Notes under the pieces: generated by a model | Seen by the model: only the letters and a program-made list of their open reading frames with translations | Databases searched by the model: none | What the model was told of the DNA's origin: nothing | NCBI GenBank assembly: GCA_009469585.1 | Contig: SSXW01000004.1 | Location: forward strand, 186,001 to 250,000 | Reading direction: 5' to 3' | DNA length: 64,000 bases | From: Dechloromonas sp. Dech2017 | GTDB taxonomy: Bacteria > Pseudomonadota > Gammaproteobacteria > Burkholderiales > Rhodocyclaceae | Made by a program: the position numbers and the translations under genes | Part shown: positions 28,600-36,200 of the stretch, in pieces | Numbering within the stretch: the stretch's first letter is position 1 | How the letters are laid out: each line of letters starts with the position of its first letter

Positions 28600-28989
28600 A
28601 TGAATGCAATCGGATTCGTTGCGGTAGGGTGTGGCGCCGCGTTGGGGGCGTGGGTGCGCTGGCTGCTCGGGCTGGCGCTCAACCCGTTGTTGCTCGCCTT
28701 GCCGCTCGGCACGCTGGCCGCCAACTTGATCGGCGGCTACCTGGTCGGCGTTGCCGTCGGCCTTTTCCACCTCAATACGCATTTCCCGCTGGCCTGGAAG
28801 CTGTTCGCCATCACCGGCTTCCTCGGTGGCCTGACCACCTTCTCGACCTTTTCGGCCGAGGTCGTCGAGCGCTTGCTGGCCGGTCAGCCGCTGCTGGCCA
28901 TTGGCCTGGCCGGCGTGCATCTGGCCGGGTCGCTGACGGCGACCTATCTCGGCTTGCTGACCGTCGGGGCGACGCGCCTCTGGGCCTGA
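28600..28989 (+). CDS. crcB: Fluoride ion channel CrcB (Fluc)
   Basis: This 129-residue protein has four membrane helices and the Fluc signature: AALGAWVRWLLG, GTLAANLIGGYLVG and the GFLGGLTTFSTFSAEV pore motif. Fluc proteins export fluoride as antiparallel dimers. GGGGGGAGG lies just upstream as a strong ribosome-binding site and a TAAAAT -10-like element lies at 28573. A fluoride riboswitch often precedes crcB, but I could not see one here. Confidence 0.95.
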   Translation: MNAIGFVAVGCGAALGAWVRWLLGLALNPLLLALPLGTLAANLIGGYLVGVAVGLFHLNTHFPLAWKLFAITGFLGGLTTFSTFSAEVVERLLAGQPLLAIGLAGVHLAGSLTATYLGLLTVGATRLWA

Positions 28990-29019
28990 GCGCCGTCGCC
29001 GAGGCGGGCAAGCCGCTTT

Positions 29020-29035
29020 TGTGGCTTATCCGACA
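29020..29035 (+). promoter_or_regulatory. NifA-type upstream activator site
   Basis: TGT-N10-ACA matches the NifA binding consensus exactly. It lies 77 bp upstream of the sigma-54 -24 element and just downstream of crcB. Confidence 0.7.
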
Positions 29036-29111
29036 GGCGGGAGGCCGGCTTTTCCGCCAAGGCAGCCCGCTTAAGGCTTGTATTCCTTTCTAATCAGTTG
29101 CTTGGCGACGC

Positions 29112-29126
29112 TGGCATTGTATCTGC
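29112..29126 (+). promoter_or_regulatory. Sigma-54 (-24/-12) promoter for the nif accessory pair
   Basis: TGGCATTGTATCTGC keeps the invariant GG and GC with 10 bp between them. It lies 37 bp before the ATG of the NafY/NifX-like gene. Confidence 0.7.
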
Positions 29127-29162
29127 GAGGCTCGGTGAAATACCCGGCCGAGGAGATGCCCG

Positions 29163-29897
29163 ATGCAACAAAGCAAACGCCCAGTGACCCGCGAGGCCGC
29201 CTTGCGCATTGCGCTGGCGGCGAGGGCCATGCCCAACGTCAGCCTGCCGCGCCTGATCGACCTGCTGCGCCGCCAGCTGGGGCACGAGATCGACGAGGAA
29301 TCGCTGCGCCAGGTCACCGTGACCATGCTCAAGACCGGCTTTGCCAGCGCCGACGGCGAGGAGGACGGCGAGGACATCGGCATCGGCCTGGAGGCGATGA
29401 AGCTGGCCGTGCGCATCCTGTGGGGCGAGACCCAAGGCGACGATTCGCTGCCCCGGATCGCCTCCTACGAGGACGGCGAGATGCCGGGATCGGTGCGCGT
29501 CGCCATCGCCTCCGACAAGGGCGACACGCTGTCCGGCCACTTCGGCTCCTGCCTGCGCTTCCTGGTGTACCAGGTGTCGCCGACCGAGATCCGCCTGGTC
29601 GACGTCCGCGACACCATGGACGCCGAGTTCGCCGAGGACAAGAACCTGTGGCGGGCCGGGCTGATCGGCGACTGCCAGGTGTGCTACGTCGTGTCGATCG
29701 GCGGCCCGGCGGCGGCCAAGGTGATCCGCGCCGACATCTATCCGATCAAGATTCCCGAGGGCGGCCCGGCTATCGACATCCTTACGCGTTTCCAGCAGGC
29801 CATGGTCGAGTCGCCGCCGCCCTGGCTGCTGAAGATACTCGGCGTTGCCGCCGAAAAGCGGCTGAAGAACTACAGCGCGGCGGAGATCGACGAATGA
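29163..29897 (+). CDS. NafY/NifX-like iron-molybdenum-cofactor-binding protein
   Basis: This encodes 244 residues. An N-terminal helical domain (about residues 1-95) resembles the NafY sterile-alpha-like domain, and a C-terminal dinitrogenase-cofactor (NifX/NifB-C) domain begins near residue 108 with VRVAIASDKGDTLSGHFGSC. Relatives bind FeMo-cofactor or apo-dinitrogenase during nitrogenase maturation. GAGGAG lies upstream. A NifA site and a sigma-54 promoter precede it and nifF follows, so nitrogen-fixation control is likely. Confidence 0.88.
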   Translation: MQQSKRPVTREAALRIALAARAMPNVSLPRLIDLLRRQLGHEIDEESLRQVTVTMLKTGFASADGEEDGEDIGIGLEAMKLAVRILWGETQGDDSLPRIASYEDGEMPGSVRVAIASDKGDTLSGHFGSCLRFLVYQVSPTEIRLVDVRDTMDAEFAEDKNLWRAGLIGDCQVCYVVSIGGPAAAKVIRADIYPIKIPEGGPAIDILTRFQQAMVESPPPWLLKILGVAAEKRLKNYSAAEIDE

Positions 29898-29937
29898 ACC
29901 GGGCCGATCGTCGCGGCCGGGCCGGGAGGCAGGCATC

Positions 29938-30498
29938 ATGACCAGGATAGGCATGTTTTTCGGGACCGAGACCGGCACGACCCGGCTGATCGCCAAGAAA
30001 ATGCAGAAAAAGCTCGGCGACGAAGTGTGCGACAAGCCGCTGAACGTCAATCGCATCGCGCCGGAGGACATGCTGCGCTACGACGCGGTGATCCTCGGCA
30101 CGCCGAGCTACGGCATCGGCGAGATTCCCGGCAAGGGCGCGGCCGGCTGTTTCGAGCCGAACTGGGAGGAATTTTTCGCGCTGATGCCGGATCAGCCCGA
30201 TTTCCCCGGCAAGCGCATCGCCTTCTTCGGCCTCGGCGCCCAGGAGCGCTACGCCGACCGCTTCTGCAGTTCGCTGTTCGCGCTGGTCGACAAATTCCGG
30301 GTCTGGGGCGCCGAGATCGTCGGCGACTGGCCGGTCGATGGCTACACCTACGAGCATTCGGCCGCCGAGGTCGATGGCCGTTTCGTCGGGCTGGTCATCG
30401 ATCAGCGCACCCAAGGCATGTACATCGACCAGCGGATCGACGCCTGGCTGGTACAGGTCAAGCCGCTGTTGCTGGAGAAACTGACGGCCGAGGCCTGA
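29938..30498 (+). CDS. nifF: NifF-type flavodoxin
   Basis: This is a 186-residue long-chain flavodoxin. The FMN phosphate loop is FFGTETGTTRLIAKK near residues 8-22. The family stretches ALFGLG-like IAFFGLGAQERYADRFCSS and VGDWPVDGYTYEHS are present. The LNVNRIAPEDMLRYDAVILGTPSYGIGE region resembles Azotobacter NifF, which donates electrons to nitrogenase reductase. It lies 41 bp after the NafY/NifX-like gene, downstream of a NifA/sigma-54 control region. A general long-chain flavodoxin role cannot be excluded. Confidence 0.88.
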   Translation: MTRIGMFFGTETGTTRLIAKKMQKKLGDEVCDKPLNVNRIAPEDMLRYDAVILGTPSYGIGEIPGKGAAGCFEPNWEEFFALMPDQPDFPGKRIAFFGLGAQERYADRFCSSLFALVDKFRVWGAEIVGDWPVDGYTYEHSAAEVDGRFVGLVIDQRTQGMYIDQRIDAWLVQVKPLLLEKLTAEA

Positions 30499-30512
30499 GG
30501 TGGCCGGCCGGC

Positions 30513-30959
30513 TCAGGCCCGGGTTTCGGCAAGCTTGAGGTAGCCCTCGAGATGCTGGTCGTAGTGCTGGAAATGGTCGATCAGGGTTTGCCGGATCTTC
30601 TCCATGCCGTCAATGGCCAGTACGCAATTGCCGTCTTCCGAGAAGATGACGCGGATTTCCTTCAACTGCCGGGCGATGTCCAGGTGGGCCTGGTTGTGGG
30701 CGATGCGGTGGGCCTCGGGAACGTAGTGTTCCATGAGCATCGATTCGAGAAAATTATGCTTCAGCGTGGCCTCGACGAAGGAGCGGATGAGTTGCTCGAT
30801 ATTGCCGTGGCAGATGTGGCGGCGGGTCGGCTGGCAGTCGTTGCAGTTTTCGTGGACGCCGACCTGGTCGCACTCCCCGGTGATCCGCTCGATGAGACGG
30901 AGCATGTGCTCATGGTCGCGGCGAATGCGGGTCAGAGACTCTTCCTGGTTGGGTGACAT
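30513..30959 (-). CDS. Hemerythrin-like protein with a cysteine-rich insert
   Basis: This encodes 148 residues of a four-helix bundle with a hemerythrin-type ligand pattern: DHEHM in the first helix, HNFLESMLMEHY in the second, HLD in the third and HFQHYDQHLEGYL in the fourth. Such proteins bind O2 at a di-iron site. A segment with CNDC and further Cys/His residues (about residues 30-50) interrupts the first loop and is not typical. The N-terminal MSPNQEESLTRIRRDHEHML gives no signal peptide. A 7-1-7 bp palindrome lies upstream. Confidence 0.82.
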   Translation of the reverse strand: MSPNQEESLTRIRRDHEHMLRLIERITGECDQVGVHENCNDCQPTRRHICHGNIEQLIRSFVEATLKHNFLESMLMEHYVPEAHRIAHNQAHLDIARQLKEIRVIFSEDGNCVLAIDGMEKIRQTLIDHFQHYDQHLEGYLKLAETRA

Positions 30960-30990
30960 ACGCCCCTTTTCACTCGGATGAATTGCATTG

Positions 30991-31005
30991 CAGGCTGACA
31001 GCCTG
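30991..31005. promoter_or_regulatory. Palindrome CAGGCTG-A-CAGCCTG
   Basis: This perfect 7-bp inverted repeat with a 1-bp centre lies 30-45 bp upstream of the hemerythrin ATG. It is a possible operator; there is no U-tract for a terminator. Confidence 0.35.
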
Positions 31006-31072
31006 AATTTTCTTAGTCAGGAAAGAGGATAAACAGTTCCGGCCCTGCTGGCGAATTGATCGCGCCTGGCGA

Positions 31073-32068
31073 TCAGAACAGCTTGCCCAGGTGTTCGGCC
31101 AGGGAGCGTTCGTTGACGAAGGCCAGGTCGTACATCGCCGAGAAGGCCTTGGCGTTGTCGTCGCTCAGCCCGGCGATGCACATGACGAACTGCCGTGCCT
31201 CGATGCCCAGGCGCTTGCGCAGGGCAAGGTAGCGGTCGATGTTCTGGCGGAATTCGCCGCTCTTGCATTCGATGCAGATGGGTGTCTTGCCGTCGATCAG
31301 CATGAAGACGTCGAGTTCATACGGGTCGCCGTTGCTGAGCACGATATTCAGGCCCCGGCTGCAGGAAAAGCGCCGGTTGCGTTCCTTGGCGTAGCGCAGG
31401 CAGCTCATCAGGGCGTGCCACTCCAGCCATTCGCCGTTGAAAAAGTCGCGGATGGCCGGGGCGGTCTGCAGGATCAGGCGGACATTGTTCTCCGGCTTGT
31501 TGTGAAAGCACTTGGCGACGAAGGAAAAGTCATACAACTGCTGGCAAAAGGTCGAAATCGCCTTGGCTTCGGCCGGCGATTTCTTGTCGAGCGGGATGGT
31601 GCTGCTGGCATGTTCCTTCTGCTGGGACCAGCGTATGCGTTCGATCACCTCCTTGAGCACCGCCAAGTTGCCGCCGATGGCCTCGGCCACCTCATCGAAG
31701 AAGCCGCTGGTGTCGACGCCGCGCATGTTGGCCTGAACGGCGATCTGTTTCTTGCGGAACCAGTCGTAGATCGGACCGTGCTGCAACTCGTTGGCGAGAA
31801 AGTCGGTATTGGTCAGGTCGACATCGGTCAGCCCGCCGCTCTCCAGCTTGCCGGTCGGGGCCGTAGACGCCGCCGGGGCGGCGCTCGCCTTGAGGCGGAC
31901 CACCTCGCGCTGGGCGGCGAAGTACTTGTCCAGCAGTTTTTCGATGAAGAACAGGGTCGGGTAAACCGGCCCCATGGTGCCGCACTTGGGGCAGGCCATG
32001 CTTTGCCCGGCGAGGGGTTCGGATTGTTCGGCAAGGAGGGCGCACTGGTTGCAGCGGAAAATGGCCAT
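31073..32068 (-). CDS. Zinc-ribbon protein with DUF1887-like PD-(D/E)XK nuclease domain
   Basis: This encodes 331 residues. Residues 1-35 form a zinc ribbon (FRCNQC and ACPKCG). A variable, partly helical middle part follows. The C-terminus resembles the DUF1887 (Can2/Card1) nuclease domain: PYELDVFMLIDGKTPICIECKSGEF has the expected D...ExK catalytic array, and then IDRYLALRKRLG. No CARF ligand-binding domain is evident, and no CRISPR locus is present. The ATG start is preferred over a TTG two codons earlier. A defence or nucleic-acid-processing role is inferred. Confidence 0.8.
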   Translation of the reverse strand: MAIFRCNQCALLAEQSEPLAGQSMACPKCGTMGPVYPTLFFIEKLLDKYFAAQREVVRLKASAAPAASTAPTGKLESGGLTDVDLTNTDFLANELQHGPIYDWFRKKQIAVQANMRGVDTSGFFDEVAEAIGGNLAVLKEVIERIRWSQQKEHASSTIPLDKKSPAEAKAISTFCQQLYDFSFVAKCFHNKPENNVRLILQTAPAIRDFFNGEWLEWHALMSCLRYAKERNRRFSCSRGLNIVLSNGDPYELDVFMLIDGKTPICIECKSGEFRQNIDRYLALRKRLGIEARQFVMCIAGLSDDNAKAFSAMYDLAFVNERSLAEHLGKLF

Positions 32069-32208
32069 GGGCAATGAAGAAGTTGTCCAGATATGCGATC
32101 AGTATAGCGATGCCCGGTGATGGAAGCCCGCATTTCTGCCGCAATAAAACCGTAACATTGGCTCGGCAGAATGCTGCGGTGATTATGCAAACCATTCAGG
32201 AGTTCGAC

Positions 32209-32457
32209 ATGCGTTCCTTCCTCATCGTATCGGCCGCCGCTCTTGGCCTCGGCGCTTGCGCCGGCCAGCCGGCGGCCCCCGCTGCCCCGGCCAACCCCGC
32301 CGCACCGTCCGCTGCGGCGCCCAAAGCGCCACAGTGCTGGAACGGCGATACCAGCAAGTTCATGGAGGTCGGCAGCCAGGCCAGCATTTCCGGCGTGCCG
32401 GTCAGTTGCGAAAAAAACAGCGATGGCAAAAGCGCGCAGTGGATGGGCAAGAAATAA
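32209..32457 (+). CDS. Small lipoprotein
   Basis: This encodes 82 residues with a lipoprotein signal ending LGLGAC, so Cys17 would be lipidated. A short Ala/Pro-rich linker and a small domain with two cysteines (QCWNGD and SCEKNSDGKS) follow. I do not recognise the family. CAGGAG lies eight bases upstream of the ATG, and a strong terminator follows, so it is probably expressed alone. The two cysteines may form a disulfide. Confidence 0.8.
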   Translation: MRSFLIVSAAALGLGACAGQPAAPAAPANPAAPSAAAPKAPQCWNGDTSKFMEVGSQASISGVPVSCEKNSDGKSAQWMGKK

Positions 32458-32480
32458 GGTGCAGACCTCATGCCCCGATC

Positions 32481-32510
32481 GCCGCCGGCTCTTCCCGGCG
32501 GCTTTTTTTT
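32481..32510 (+). terminator. Rho-independent terminator after the small lipoprotein
   Basis: GCCGCCGG and CCGGCGGC form a stem with a 6-base loop followed by eight T residues. It ends the lipoprotein transcript. Confidence 0.9.
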
Positions 32511-32567
32511 CAGCCTAGCCAGGCATTGCTCCGTGCTCTGGCCGCCTCGCCCGCTGCAGCGCTTGCC

Positions 32568-32605
32568 GCCACGGTCAACCGGAAAAATGGCGAAAAATCA
32601 GAAAG
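32568..32605 (+). repeat. Dispersed core-plus-A-tract element, copy 8
   Basis: The degenerate core GCCACGGTCAAC is followed by GGAAAAAT, CGAAAAATC and GAAAG in phase. It is intergenic, between the lipoprotein and DUF2132 genes. Confidence 0.55.
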
Positions 32606-32700
32606 CCGGGCGTGCCGGGTGGTGCCAAAGCCGGTAGCATCCGTGCCCTGCGCCGGGCAACCGCCGGTGCCTGCGACCATCACCCCGCCCGGAGCCGACG

Positions 32701-33147
32701 ATGACCATCGATGTCAATTACCAGAACAACCCGCTGCACGGCGTCAGCCTGAAAACCCTGGTCACCGAGCTTGCCAACCACTACGGCTTCAAGATCCTGC
32801 ACGCCTATCTCAACATCAACTGCTTCGCCACCAACCCGAGCGTCGAGTCGAGCGTCAAGTTCCTCAAGAAGACCGACTGGGCGCGGGAAAAGGTCGAAGC
32901 CTTTTACCTCTACCAGTTCAAGAGCCTGCCACGGGCCAGCGCCGAGCAGTTCGAGTTGCCGCCGCGCGACCGCATCATCCCGGCCGACCAGATGCCCGGC
33001 CCGCCGGCCGAGTTGAGCCTGGAGGATGGCGAGCGCCTGCGCGAGAAGCGCGCCAGGAAGGCGGCCTTGCACGACCGGGCAGCGGCCCCCCGGGGCGGCG
33101 CCGCAAGGCGTCTTCCGGACACGGCCGGGGCTTCCGGCGCGGCCTAG
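32701..33147 (+). CDS. DUF2132 (VF530-like) protein with a basic tail
   Basis: This encodes 148 residues. The first 70 match DUF2132 (VF530 family): NPLHGVSLKTLVTELANHYGF, LNINCFATNPSVESSVKFLKKT and WAREKVEAFYLY. VF530-type proteins are small and thought to bind DNA. A C-terminal extension of about 70 residues is rich in Arg, Ala and Pro and probably disordered. The 243-bp gap upstream holds a terminator and a dispersed element. Confidence 0.88.
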   Translation: MTIDVNYQNNPLHGVSLKTLVTELANHYGFKILHAYLNINCFATNPSVESSVKFLKKTDWAREKVEAFYLYQFKSLPRASAEQFELPPRDRIIPADQMPGPPAELSLEDGERLREKRARKAALHDRAAAPRGGAARRLPDTAGASGAA

Positions 33148-33271
33148 GCAGATCCCTGGGCCAAGTGGCGAAAATAGCGGCGTCTGCCTATCCCGGCGCT
33201 TCGTTTTCAAGGTGGCCAGCGCTGCCGGCCGCACTCGGGGCTGAACCGCCGATTTTCACCGGGTGGGCGAA

Positions 33272-33277
33272 TATAAT
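33272..33277 (+). promoter_or_regulatory. TATAAT box close to the hrpA start
   Basis: An exact -10 hexamer ends 8 bp before the hrpA ATG, and no ribosome-binding site is visible. Transcription may begin at or next to the A of the start codon, giving a leaderless mRNA. The -35 region is poor. Confidence 0.4.
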
Positions 33278-33285
33278 GCGGCCCC

Positions 33286-36200
33286 ATGGCCACTCCCTCA
33301 CGCAAGCGCTCGGCGCATGATGACCTTTCCCGAACTTCCCTGACGGCCGATGCCAAGCGCCTGCTGGCGATTCAGCGTGAATTGCTGCGGGCCGCCGGGG
33401 AAAAGAAGCAAAAACTGCAGGGCGATCTGGCAGCCTTGCTGACCGCCTCGCAGACGGGTGTCGAGGCGCGTCGGGCCAGCTTGCCGAAGCCCGAATTCCA
33501 GAGCGACCTGCCGGTCAACGAACGGCGGGCCGACATCGCCGAATTGATCGCCAGCAACCAGGTGGTCATCGTTTGCGGCGAGACCGGTTCGGGCAAGACG
33601 ACGCAGTTGCCGAAAATCTGCCTCGACCTCGGCATCGGTGCCCGCGGCCTGATCGGCCACACCCAGCCGCGCCGGCTGGCGGCGCGCTCGGTGGCGACGC
33701 GCCTGGCGCAGGAGTTGAAGACCCAGGTCGGGGCAGGGGTCGGCGTCAAGATCCGCTTCCACGACAAGTCGACCGCAGATTCGTGGGTCAAGCTGATGAC
33801 CGACGGCATCCTGCTCGCCGAGTCGCAAAGCGACCCGTACCTGAACGCCTACGAGGCGATCATCATCGACGAGGCGCACGAGCGCAGCCTGAACATCGAC
33901 TTCCTGCTCGGCTATCTGAAGCAGCTGCTGCCGCGCCGGCCGGATTTGAAGCTGATCATCACGTCGGCGACCATCGATGCCGAGCGTTTTGCCGAGCATT
34001 TTGCGGTCGACGGCAAAAAAGCGCCGGTTATCGAAGTCTCCGGCCGGCTCTACCCGGTCGAAGTGCGCCATCGCCCGGTCGAGGACATCGACCAGAAGGA
34101 TGACGAGCGCGACCTCTATGACGCCATCGTCGACGCCGCCGACGAACTGGCCCGGCAAGGTCCCGGCGACATCCTCGTCTTCCTGCCTGGCGAGCGCGAA
34201 ATCCGCGAGGCGGCGGAGGCTTTGCGCAAGCACGCGCTGGCCCGGCCCGGCTTGAGTACCGCGCACGCGCCGGAAATCCTGCCGCTCTTCTCGCGTCTCT
34301 CTGCATCTGAGCAGGACCGCATCTTCAAACCGTCGGGCGGCCAGCGGCGCATCGTGCTGGCGACCAACGTCGCCGAAACCTCGCTGACCGTACCCGGCAT
34401 CCGCTACGTCATCGACACCGGGCTGGCCCGCGTCAAGCGCTACTCGTACCGCAACAAGGTCGAGCAGTTGCAGGTCGAGAAGATCTCGCAAGCGGCGGCC
34501 CGTCAGCGCGCCGGCCGTTGCGGCCGGGTCGCCGCCGGCGTCTGCATCCGCCTCTACGACGAGGCCGATTTCAACGCGCGGCCGCCGTTCACCGACCCGG
34601 AAATCCTCCGCTCTTCGCTGGCCGGCGTCATCCTGCGCATGAAGTCGCTGCGCCTGACCGACGTCGAGAGTTTTCCCTTCATCGAGCCACCGCCGAGCAA
34701 GGCGATCAGCGATGGCTACGCTTTGCTGCAGGAGCTGGGCGCGCTCGACGATGACAACAAGCTGACCAAGGTCGGCGAGGCGCTGGCCAAACTGCCGCTT
34801 GACCCGCGCATCGGCCGCATGCTGGTCGCCGCGCGCGATCTCGGTTGCCTGAGCGAAGTGCTGATCATCGCCGCCGGCCTGTCCACGCAGGACCCGCGCG
34901 AACGCCCGCAAGAGCGCCAGCAGGCGGCCGACGAAAAGCACAAGCAATTCGCCGACGAGAAGTCGGAGTTCCTCAGCTGGGTGAAACTGTGGAACTGGTT
35001 CAAGGCGGCGGTCGACGGCAAAAAGTCGAACAAATCGCTGGTCGACACCTGCCACGCCCACTTCCTGTCCTACCTGCGCCTGCGCGAATGGCGCGAGGTC
35101 CATGGCCAGCTGCACGCCATGGTCAGCGAACTGGGCTGGAAGGAGAACGACATCCCGGGCACCTACGAGGCCATCCACATGGCGCTGCTCTCCGGCCTGT
35201 TGGGCAACATCGGCTGCAAGTCGGACGAGTCGGGCTATTACCTCGGGGCGCGCGGCATCCGCTACCTGATCCACCCGTCGTCGCCGCTGCAGAAAAAGGC
35301 AGGCAAGTGGATCATGGCGGCCGAGATCACCGAGACGACGCGCCTCTTCGGCCGCTGCGTCGCCCGCATCGAGGATGGCTGGATCGAGAAAGTGGGCGCT
35401 CACCTGATCAAGCGCCAGTACTTCGATCCGCATTGGGAAAAGAAGGCGATGCAGGTCGCCGGCTGGGAGCGCACGACGCTCTACGGCATCGTCATCAACC
35501 CCAAGCGGCGCATCCATTACGGCCCGCTGGCGCCGGCCGAGGCGCGCGAGATTTTCATCCGCCAGGGCCTGGTCGCCGAGGAGATCGACGAGGCCTTCGC
35601 CAAGCGCTGGCCCTTCTTCCAGCACAACCAGAAGCAGATCCGCGACATCGAGAAAATCGAGCACAAGCAGCGCCGGCAGGACGTGCTGGTCGACGACGAA
35701 CTGATCTTCGCCTTCTACGACCACCTGATTCCCGAAGGCATCCACAACGGCGCCACCTTCGACCACTGGCGCAAGACCGCCGAGCAGGACAATCCGAAGC
35801 TTCTGTTCCTGGCCAAGGACGACCTGATGCGCCATTCGGCGGCCGGCGTCACCACCGAGGCCTTCCCGCACACGATCAAGGTCGGCGGCGTCGAGTACGC
35901 CTTGAGCTACCACTTCGAGCCGGGTTCGCCGAAGGACGGCGTGACGCTGACCCTGCCGCTGGCCCAGCTCAACCAGATTCCGGCGGCCCGCATGGAATGG
36001 CTGGTGCCGGGGCTGATCAAGGAAAAGCTGGTGCAGCTGATCAAGACGCTGCCGCAGAAGATCCGCGCCAAGCTGGTGCCGGTTCCCGAATTTGTCGAAG
36101 AATTCCTGTCGACCGTAGCGGGCAACCAGCCGGGAGCAGATCGGAAGATGAACGCCGGGCTGATCCCGCCGCTGATCGACTACATCCTCGAAGCACGCGG

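Noticed and set aside
31058..31073. GATCGC...GCGATC hairpin after the nuclease-like gene as a terminator
   Set aside because: The stem is short and no U-tract follows on the minus strand.
33765..33790. TCTGCGGTCGAC on the minus strand inside hrpA
   Set aside because: The core is close to the dispersed-element core, but no phased A/T tracts follow. It is treated as a chance match and serves as a useful negative control.
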